Source: Myxococcales bacterium (GTDB lineage Bacteria; Myxococcota; Bradymonadia; UBA7976; UBA1532). From it: a DNA stretch of 54,449 bases. A program made the translations under genes and the position numbers. Each line of letters starts with the position of its first letter. The stretch's first letter is position 1. The stretch spans positions 1-54,449 of the forward strand of contig JACKDM010000032.1 of assembly GCA_020633515.1 (NCBI GenBank), in the 5' to 3' direction. This document shows, piece by piece, positions 49,601-54,449 of this stretch. The notes under the pieces were generated by a model. That model was not told the DNA's origin. It saw nothing but the letters and a program-made list of their open reading frames with translations, and searched no databases.

Positions 49601-50335
49601 GAACTCACCCGCGCCGCACTCGTCGAACTCGTTGCCGAAGAGCCAGCAGAGCGGGATGGTGCCATAGCCGGGGTACTCGGTGGTGCCGGCCTTGGCATAG
49701 AGCTTGTTGGTGATGTCGAAGTAGCTGCCATCCGCCTCGAAGTACGGCGCGTCGGCGTTGCGCTCGCCGGTGGCGGGGTCGATCTCCTGCACGTAGTAGG
49801 GCACCGGCTCGACCGAGGCGGCCTCGAACGAGAGGGTGTAGTTGTGCACGAGGTTGGTCGACCAGTCGACGCGGATGTATTCGCGCGCGTACCACGGGCG
49901 GTCGCGGGTGTTCTCCTCGCGGATGTTGAGCTGCTCGCCGGTGGTCGGGTTGTAGGCGTTGACGATGTCGAAGTGGCTCTGGATGCGATAGGCCGCGACG
50001 ACCTCGCCCTTGTAGCCTTCGCCCTCTTCGACCTTGGCGTCGCCGCCCTCGATCAGCTCGGTGCTGCGGCGAGCGTAGAGGTAGTCTTCCTGGATGTCCC
50101 AGGTGATCTTCTTCATGCCGGAGTGATCGGTGTCACCGACATGGGTGAAACCGTTGGCGGCCGGCACGTCGACGACGGTGCGCACGTAGTACCACTCGCC
50201 GTGGAACATCGACTTCGACAGCACGTTGGGCTGCACCCGATCGATGATCGGGCGCTCCTCGGCGCAGCCGGCGGCAAGAATGGCGACGCCGAGGCCGACG
50301 AGGGCCGGGAGGCGTCGCAGGGTGGCGCGGATCAT
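46601..50335 (-). CDS. Zinc metalloprotease lipoprotein (metzincin type)
   Basis: 1244 residues from ATG 50335, which shares its A with the preceding stop (TGATG). GAGGAGAAG lies just upstream. MIRATLRRLPALVGLGVAIL followed by AAGC is a lipobox. The active site is HEVGHSLGLMHNF, His658, Glu659, His662 and His668, with the Met-turn candidate downstream in YSSVMDYAGRY. Upstream strands resemble the DUF5117/DUF4953 proteins of outer-membrane-bearing bacteria, large zinc proteases of unknown substrate. Other marks are the N-terminal beta region (KITWDIQEDYLYARRSTELI) and a long helical C-terminal region. The paired outer-membrane protein upstream suggests export or anchoring together. The gene is intact. 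Confidence 0.9.
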   Translation of the reverse strand: MIRATLRRLPALVGLGVAILAAGCAEERPIIDRVQPNVLSKSMFHGEWYYVRTVVDVPAANGFTHVGDTDHSGMKKITWDIQEDYLYARRSTELIEGGDAKVEEGEGYKGEVVAAYRIQSHFDIVNAYNPTTGEQLNIREENTRDRPWYAREYIRVDWSTNLVHNYTLSFEAASVEPVPYYVQEIDPATGERNADAPYFEADGSYFDITNKLYAKAGTTEYPGYGTIPLCWLFGNEFDECGAGEFTIRNSFKKIDPNHQYELLPYKGKQTEVFGFFTTDRLVYDDHNGIREQTKKRFLNRHNLWKKWWDDNGDPIPYAERELRPIVYHVNTDFPEDLKPVARDVAAQWNSVFTDAVEALGHDPKGPAFILCENNPVREGDPAECGAPGTVARLGDIRYSFMAYIPKYMTYGLLGLGPSNNDPETGEIISGMGYVYHHNNTAAYQVQEMIELLNGDRDPTEYINGLDLAGWRDAVNSDPGALSQTYGLDEAGYMVEQIANGPAARFWQGRRYPITPADEQFQAQHGVEKWIKPFFDDMYRQGLANGERSGSTGRLAQVAGTYIEDLLVDDELLAATGHDPSMPLTDDIMDRVSVARGGLGQFMKDRARIREELAARHNKYLPEMADDALMGLARDLQGKPPEEVYEAARRAIYTAVLAHEVGHSLGLMHNFGGSDDAINYHDDYWHIRDDGNVGPRTDVDPITTEEIDAKLYNHAYSSVMDYAGRYTIDGRGIGKYDRAAILFGYAGKVEVFEDTAGVDPSWFTQWFETDGDVIFFRGNGPEAVHYTTFYNRMGDRLYAEDNRRLVDVADVSADFSTATVDGETKIRVPYIYCSHSRANLSDSCLTRDFGADPAERMKNIIDELNTWYIQRSFPRGSISSTHFNYVERWYGRIYDRLKKWHDIYGLYNALLPQFYGPEVMQRFLTEPTTGWGGKTWAVQNAFNYLVQTVMMPDIGGYRMVTQTPDGYGMVIKSPSLVSPLELDVTNGRYFSTDWGFNVDGRECGYFWHECLHHVGFYLDKIMAIEALSDSETNFVARSSPEDLREWEVSYYSTFPRQISKISAALTDGDFREVGPYLDGDGVMRFPNYAGALEAKHDMPVDPYATFTVQLYWQVMGQARFFENYDQSFRDESRIFVLGTGEAPNVDPNRMITFTDPTSGMVYGALRYADRVGAGQGVLERAWRLMRNSDMCDEDGLTETDADDCTAGFNASLRATAGASLYDHIELIKIMADLSPMMNFGNPYSP

Positions 50336-51294
50336 CACTTCTCCTCGCGTCGAGCGATCAGGCCGGCGATGTCGATGCGCAGATCGAGGTACGCCTGGGT
50401 GTAGCGGTTGTAGAAGGCATCGTAGCGGGTCTGGTCGGGGGCGCGCTGCGGGTTGTAGGTCGAGAGACCGAGGCCCGCGGAGAGACCCTGCCAGGGGCCG
50501 AGGGTGAGCTCGGCGTCGTAGGCCATGAGATAGCGGCGGTCATCGGGCGCGACCGCGAAGGGGGCGTCGGTCTCGACGGCGATGCCTTCGTAGAGGTGGC
50601 TGACGAAGACACCGGCGCCCGCCGAGAGCGAGAGCCAGTCGAAGACACCGAGCGCGACGCCGAGGCGGTGGCCGTGCTGCCAGCGCACGTTGCGCACGCC
50701 CGAGTGGGAGAGCTCGTCACACTCGAGCCCGCGGCAGGCGGCGACGCTCGGCGCGACCTGGGTCGAGGTCGTGTACTCGTGCGCGTTGAAGCGCACCGAG
50801 CCGTCGTAGCGCAGCGAGAGCCCGGCGAGCACCGGGAAGCTCTGGGTGAGCGAGATCCCCGGGCGCACGCCGATCTGCATCGAGCGCGCCTGCGACGCCT
50901 TGCTGGTGGGGAAGAACAGCGCGAGCGATCCGCCGAGGCGGGTGCCGATCACCGGCAGCTCGATCCCGCGGTGGCCGGCGCTGACGGTGAGGTCGTCGAA
51001 CCACCACTCACCCTCCCGGGTGGTGGCGTCGCTCTCGGTGATCTCGCGCAGCACCGCGATCCCGGCGCCGATCGAGAGGTCTTCGGTGAGGCGCCACGCG
51101 GGGGAGACGCGGACGCCGACGGCGTAGTAGGGGTTCCAGGTCAGCGAGTTGCTCTTGTCGAGCTCATAGGTGTTGACGGTGTTGAGCAGGCTGACCCGGC
51201 TCGCGGCCCACGCCGGCGCCTCGTCGGCGGCGGCGGGCGTGGCGGCGAGGAGCGCCGTCGCGAGTATCAGGACGGCCCGTGAGCCGGTGTGCAT
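50335..51294 (-). CDS. Outer-membrane beta-barrel protein
   Basis: 319 residues. ATG 51294 is chosen because AGGAGG lies just before it and the signal peptide starts here (MHTGSRAVLILATALLAATP followed by AAADE). The upstream in-frame ATG at 51402 would add a basic extension. The mature protein consists of amphipathic strands rich in Tyr, Gly and Ser (VGVRVSPAWRLTEDLSIGAG, LGGSLALFFPTS, LSLRYDGSVRFNAHEY) and ends with a strand AYLDLRIDIAGLIARREEK. It resembles transporter- or porin-like barrels, but no family is assigned. Two Cys residues (ACRGLECDE) may form a disulfide in a loop. It is coupled to the protease gene. Confidence 0.82.
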   Translation of the reverse strand: MHTGSRAVLILATALLAATPAAADEAPAWAASRVSLLNTVNTYELDKSNSLTWNPYYAVGVRVSPAWRLTEDLSIGAGIAVLREITESDATTREGEWWFDDLTVSAGHRGIELPVIGTRLGGSLALFFPTSKASQARSMQIGVRPGISLTQSFPVLAGLSLRYDGSVRFNAHEYTTSTQVAPSVAACRGLECDELSHSGVRNVRWQHGHRLGVALGVFDWLSLSAGAGVFVSHLYEGIAVETDAPFAVAPDDRRYLMAYDAELTLGPWQGLSAGLGLSTYNPQRAPDQTRYDAFYNRYTQAYLDLRIDIAGLIARREEK

Positions 51295-51309
51295 CGATCC
51301 TCCTGACGT

Positions 51310-51329
51310 CGACCGCGGGGACGCGGTCG
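51310..51329 (-). promoter_or_regulatory. Hairpin just before the ribosome binding site of the outer-membrane protein gene
   Basis: CGACCGCG (51310-51317) and CGCGGTCG (51322-51329) pair perfectly around a four-base loop. In the transcript the stem ends about five bases before AGGAGG. It could influence translation or mRNA stability. There is no direct evidence for regulation. Confidence 0.4.
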
Positions 51330-51450
51330 GGGGGCCGGTACGGGAGGGGTCTTCGTGAATGTCGATTTTGCGCGACCCTTTTCTCGGTGAGGGGTGGCGC
51401 ACGGTAGTCGGGCGGGCCGGATCCGAGCAAGTGTCAGGAGCGGATGCGCG

Positions 51451-52728
51451 TCAGGCGCCAAACAAATCCGCGGCCCGGCGGGCGAGGCCCGCGGCGACGG
51501 AGGTGAAGCGGTCGCCGAGCACGACGCGGTCGGCGCCGAAGCGGTCGGTGAAGCGGCGGTGTACGGCGGGCACGAGCGAGGTGCCGCCGGTCATGAAGAC
51601 CCGGTCGACCGCGGCCGCTTCGAGCCCGGCGGCGGCGAGCGCGCGGTCGACGGCGGCGTCGATCCGGTCGACGTCGTCGGCGATCCAGCGCTCGAAGTCG
51701 CGGCGGGTGACCGGGACGTCGAGCGCGACCGGGCCGTCGCGGAGCACGAGGCGGGTGCGGTCGACGGTCGAGAGCGCGACCTTGACCCGCTCGACGGCGC
51801 GGAACAGCGCGAAGCCGAGGTCGGCGCGCACGAGGTGCAAGAGCGCGGCGAGCTTGTCCTTGTCATGGCTGCCGCCGGCGATCTCGACGAGCAGCGCCAT
51901 CGTCTGCTTCGTCTTGAGGAACGAGAGGTGATGCCACTTCTCGAGGTGGGCGTAGAGCCAGGCGGGGACCTCCATCACCGAGTCGAAGGTGTCGTAGCGC
52001 GAGCCCTGGCCGAGCGCGGGCGCGACGACCTGACGCACGATGCGGGCGTCGAAGACGTCGCCGGCGATCGGCTCGCCGGCGGTCGAGAGGATGTCGTCGG
52101 CGCGGCTGCGGGCGTGGCTCGGGCCGACGCGGAGCAGGCAGAAGTCGCTGGTGCCGCCGCCGAAGTCGGCGATGAGCACCGTCTCGTCGCGGGTGAGGTC
52201 GGCTTCGTATTCGTAGCTCGCCGCGACGGGCTCGAAGGTGAAGGTGACGTCGGTGAAGCCGGCGCGGCCGAGCGCTTCGCGGAGCCGGCGCTCGGCGAGC
52301 GCGGCGGCCGCGTCGTCTTCACCGCTCGCGAAGGTGACCGGGCGGCCGACGACCGCGCGGTGACCGAGCGGGCCGAGGCGGCGCTCGGCGGCGGCGCGGA
52401 GCGCGCGGAGGAAGAAGGCGAGCAGGTCTTCGAGGGTGTAGTGGCGGTTGTCGATCTCGGTGCCGCGGAACGACTTGCTGGCGAGGAACGACTTGATCGA
52501 CTGGATGAGGCGGCCTTCGCCCTCTTCGAGGTAGCGCGCGATCGCGGCGGGGCCGGCGAGCGGGGGGGCGGGCACGCCGCCGTCGGGCGGGGCGAAGTGC
52601 AGGACCGAGCGGAAGACGCGGCGCCAGGTGGCGTCGACGGCGAACTCGGCGAGGGTGACGCGGCCGCCCTCGGCGACGGCGATGGCGCTGTTGGTGGTCC
52701 CGAAGTCGAGGCCGATGGCGCGGGGCAT
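51451..52728 (-). CDS. Hsp70-family ATPase, YegD-like, without substrate-binding domain
   Basis: 425 residues from ATG 52728, preceded by GGAGG. The actin/Hsp70 ATPase motifs are all present: phosphate 1 (IGLDFGTTNSAIAV, residues 5-18), phosphate 2 (VLIADFGGGTSDFCLL), adenosine (VFMTGGTSLVPAVHRR). It stops soon after the ATPase domain, so it lacks the peptide-binding part of DnaK, as in YegD-like proteins whose clients are unknown. Longer open reading upstream to 53286 is in the same frame but has no signs of coding. It is monocistronic by context: the next gene on this strand starts 156 bp further on. Confidence 0.9.
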   Translation of the reverse strand: MPRAIGLDFGTTNSAIAVAEGGRVTLAEFAVDATWRRVFRSVLHFAPPDGGVPAPPLAGPAAIARYLEEGEGRLIQSIKSFLASKSFRGTEIDNRHYTLEDLLAFFLRALRAAAERRLGPLGHRAVVGRPVTFASGEDDAAAALAERRLREALGRAGFTDVTFTFEPVAASYEYEADLTRDETVLIADFGGGTSDFCLLRVGPSHARSRADDILSTAGEPIAGDVFDARIVRQVVAPALGQGSRYDTFDSVMEVPAWLYAHLEKWHHLSFLKTKQTMALLVEIAGGSHDKDKLAALLHLVRADLGFALFRAVERVKVALSTVDRTRLVLRDGPVALDVPVTRRDFERWIADDVDRIDAAVDRALAAAGLEAAAVDRVFMTGGTSLVPAVHRRFTDRFGADRVVLGDRFTSVAAGLARRAADLFGA

Positions 52729-52916
52729 GGGGGGTCCTCCCGGCGGGGGGTCGAATGGGGGCGGGGAGGGTAATGGGTCGGCTCGGGGGGCGCAAGTGCT
52801 TCGGGCGCCGGTGATTTGCGGGGCCAGCGGGGCCGGGGCCATCGAGCGGCTTCGACGACGCCGCACGGCGTCGGGGTCGTGGCGGGGCAGCATGTGCCAT
52901 GCCACGGGGGCAGCGT

Positions 52917-52946
52917 TGTATATGGGATTCGAGACATGACAGACAA
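52917..52946 (-). promoter_or_regulatory. Sigma-70-like promoter candidate for the Hsp70-family gene
   Basis: On the minus strand TTGTCT (52946-52941) and TATACA (52922-52917) are 18 bases apart, four of six matches each. They lie in an AT-richer patch about 190 bases before ATG 52728. The gene-free interval 52729-53427 is otherwise GC-rich, with a strong inverted repeat at 53006-53065 and a second one at 53275-53299 (TGTCTC N13 GAGACA). GAGACAT occurs three times in it. Confidence 0.4.
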
Positions 52947-53005
52947 TCCGATGGACGCGGGTGCGTCGTGGGATGCTGCCATCCGGGGAGGCGGGCAAAG
53001 GGCAG

Positions 53006-53065
53006 GGCCCGCCGGTGCGCGACGTTTGCGTGGGGGGGGATGGAGGCGTCGCGCACCGGTGGGCC
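53006..53065. repeat. 19 bp inverted repeat with 22-base loop in a divergent intergenic region
   Basis: GGCCCGCCGGTGCGCGACG (53006-53024) pairs with CGTCGCGCACCGGTGGGCC (53047-53065) with one mismatch. The loop contains a run of eight or more G. There is no T-run on either side, so it is not a typical terminator. It lies between the divergent Hsp70-family and lipoprotein genes, about 280 and 360 bases from their starts. Confidence 0.75.
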
Positions 53066-53427
53066 TTGCGGACTCGGAGGTACTCGGGCAATGACCGAAG
53101 TCGCTGTTTTGACGAGGCTCCGAGCCAGGCGACCGCCGCGTCATCCTGCGCCGCGACCGGGGGAGGTGGCGGCGAGGGTCGGCACGACACGGCGACCGAC
53201 GAGAGATCCCAGTGTTCAAGCATCATGCCAGCCGCTCGATCGGCTCCTGACAAGCCAGGGCGCGGCGGACTGGGTGTCTCTGACACGCCTCATGAGACAT
53301 CGACCGGGCCGGGGTGAGACATGGCGGCGGCGGCGAGGCGGCGGGGTGGCGTCGATGGGGGCGAATACGAGCGATCGGGGGGCGGGCGCGGCGACATGGG
53401 GCGGAGACGGACGACGGGGAGGGAGCG

Positions 53428-53946
53428 ATGAAGCGGTGGATCCTGGCGCTGGGGGCGCTCGCGGGCTGTGACGACGGCGCTTCGAGCGCGGACGACATGG
53501 CGGTCGACGCGGCGCCGATGGTGGTGGTCGACGCCGAGCCGGACGCGGCGCCGCCGGACGCGGCGCTCGCACGCGCGTGCGGGGCGCAGATCACCTACAC
53601 CTACGACGAGCCGGTCTCCTATCGGCGGCTGCCGCGGCAGGACGCGACGCGCGGCGAGTTCGCGGCGAGCTGCGGCGAGGCGCGGGGGCCGGAGCGCATC
53701 GTCGAGCTGGTGCTGGCCGAGCCGAGCCGGGTGGAGGTCTACTTCGAGAGCGAGGTGCCGCTGACGATGTTCGTGCGGCGGGCGTGCCTCGACGCGGGCA
53801 GTGAGACCTTCTGCGAGGTGGGGCTCGTCGAGGGGCCGACCTTCGAGGCGCTCGACGCGGGGCGGTGGTACCTCTTCTTCGAGCCGGCCGAGGCGGAGGT
53901 CGCGATGCCGGCGATCTATGTGCGCACGGTGAGCACGGCGCTGTAG
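53428..53946 (+). CDS. Small lipoprotein of unknown function
   Basis: 172 residues from ATG 53428, preceded by GGGGAGGGA. MKRWILALGALAGC is a short lipobox signal with the anchored Cys at 14. An Asp/Ala-rich linker (DDMAVDAAPMVVVDAEPDAA) leads to a beta-rich domain of about 110 residues with four Cys (ACGAQITYTYDEPVSYRRLP; FAASCGE; CLDAGSETFCEVGLVEGP), likely two disulfides. The domain pattern, a strand-rich body ending in YLFFEPAEAEVAMPAIYVRT, resembles small extracellular sandwich domains, but no family is assigned. It is convergent with the membrane protein at the right edge, 14 bp apart. Confidence 0.8.
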   Translation: MKRWILALGALAGCDDGASSADDMAVDAAPMVVVDAEPDAAPPDAALARACGAQITYTYDEPVSYRRLPRQDATRGEFAASCGEARGPERIVELVLAEPSRVEVYFESEVPLTMFVRRACLDAGSETFCEVGLVEGPTFEALDAGRWYLFFEPAEAEVAMPAIYVRTVSTAL

Positions 53947-53960
53947 CTCGGCGGCGGCGC

Positions 53961-54449
53961 TCAGCGGCGGAGCGAGGCGGCATGGCGCCGGCGGAACCCG
54001 CGCCACCAGCCGATCGAGAGCGCGACGCCCGAGACGAGCAGGGCCGGGATGAGCGCGAGGGCGGTGATCAGCGCGAGCTCGACCGCGAGCACCGCGAGCT
54101 CGAAGAGGAAGCCGGGGTCGAGCACGACGAGGCCGAGGTCGGCGACGAGCAAGGGCAGGGCGATGACGAGCACGAGCGGGCCGATGCGCGCCGCCGGCCC
54201 GATGCCGAGCACCATCCAGTGGTGGTCGCCGGCGGCGGCGGTGAGCGCGGCGAGGGCGGCGCGGGTCTGGTCGGCGAGGAGCTCGGCGGAGAGCCACCCG
54301 GCGAGGGCGAGGCAGAGCGGGATGAGCACGAGCGGGACGAGCACGGCGGCGCCGGCGGCCGCCCAGGCGAGCGCGATCAGGCCGACCACCAGCGCCGGGA
54401 AGAAGGCGACGAAGAGGCTGTAGGCGACGGCGACGGGGAGCGCGAGCAC
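53961..54449 (-). CDS. Multi-pass membrane protein, 3' part only
   Basis: At least 162 C-terminal residues are visible and the 5' end lies beyond the window. Four to five hydrophobic helices can be seen (VAYSLFVAFFPALVVGLIAL, AGAAVLVPLVLIPLCLALAG, IGPLVLVIALPLLVADLGLV, FELAVLAVELALITALALIP, ALLVSGVALSIGWW), with a short basic tail (RGFRRRHAASLRR). There are no conserved charged residues inside the helices that would name a transporter family. It is not recognised. Confidence 0.7.
   Translation of the reverse strand: MLALPVAVAYSLFVAFFPALVVGLIALAWAAAGAAVLVPLVLIPLCLALAGWLSAELLADQTRAALAALTAAAGDHHWMVLGIGPAARIGPLVLVIALPLLVADLGLVVLDPGFLFELAVLAVELALITALALIPALLVSGVALSIGWWRGFRRRHAASLRR

Noticed and set aside
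52889..52904. Sigma-54-like match on the minus strand before the Hsp70-family gene (TGGCATGGCACATGCT)
   Set aside because: The GG/GC spacing fits, but two consensus bases differ, and one or two such matches are expected by chance in a window of this size. A sigma-70-like site lies beside it.
52729..53286. N-terminal extension of the Hsp70-family protein up to 53286
   Set aside because: The conserved protein starts MPRAIGLDFGTTNS at 52728 with GGAGG upstream. The extension has no conserved pattern.
1..54449. tRNA, rRNA, insertion-sequence transposase or integrase genes
   Set aside because: I looked for transposase and integrase motifs and for tRNA-like cloverleaf ends in the gaps and saw none. 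Small RNAs without sequence hallmarks cannot be excluded by eye.

Overview
The window is very GC-rich with an extreme G/C bias at third codon positions. Its gene content points to Myxococcota (myxobacteria and relatives): proteins built from thrombospondin type 3 (TSP3) calcium-binding repeats, a C-terminal sorting tag of the MYXO-CTERM kind, lamin-tail-domain lipoproteins, a DUF1592/DUF1552 pair, a degenerate Ser/Thr kinase and many lipobox proteins. This assignment is an inference from gene content. No rRNA, tRNA or CRISPR array was seen.

Layout. 1-446: 5' part of a secreted protein (minus). 640-3636: bifunctional proline dehydrogenase/P5C dehydrogenase. 3655-4500: about 20 tandem repeats of roughly 42 bp. 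4683-7408: a lipoprotein with TSP3 repeats and a C-terminal PD-(D/E)XK-like domain, followed closely by a small gene, read here as a toxin/immunity pair. 7908-8239: remnant of an AAA ATPase. 8302-10550: outer-membrane OmpA-type protein (minus). 10862-20252: a plus-strand block with three sigma-54-like promoter matches, holding a 33-residue membrane peptide, a stand-alone receiver domain, a 1905-residue TSP3/OmpA protein, a broken TSP3/Glu-Gly protein and a small membrane protein.

20401-34185 is entirely minus strand. In transcription order it holds an SDR oxidoreductase, a TPR protein, a lipoprotein, a pseudokinase, a very large lamin-tail lipoprotein (about 2394 residues after correction of two frameshifts), a TolQ/ExbB-like channel protein and a MotB/ExbD-like protein carrying a von Willebrand A domain. 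34315-38958 (plus) holds an M6-type metalloprotease and a beta-class DNA methyltransferase, both cut by many single-base frameshifts.

38964-51294 is again all minus strand: outer-membrane protein, metzincin lipoprotein, SDR, unknown 674-residue protein, DUF1592 haem lipoprotein, DUF1552 Tat protein, DUF5648 lipoprotein. The right end holds an Hsp70-family protein, a small lipoprotein and the 3' part of a multi-pass membrane protein.

Most products are predicted to be exported, lipid-anchored or in the outer membrane, so the window looks like a cell-surface region. The most interesting parts are the TSP3-stalked nuclease-like lipoprotein with its partner, the hierarchical repeat array just upstream of it, the sigma-54-like block, and the channel/VWA pair. 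A caution: single-base indels in G/C runs are common from about 28.4 to 39.0 kb and also occur near 10.3, 15.5 and 18.7 kb. Some 'broken' genes may be assembly errors.
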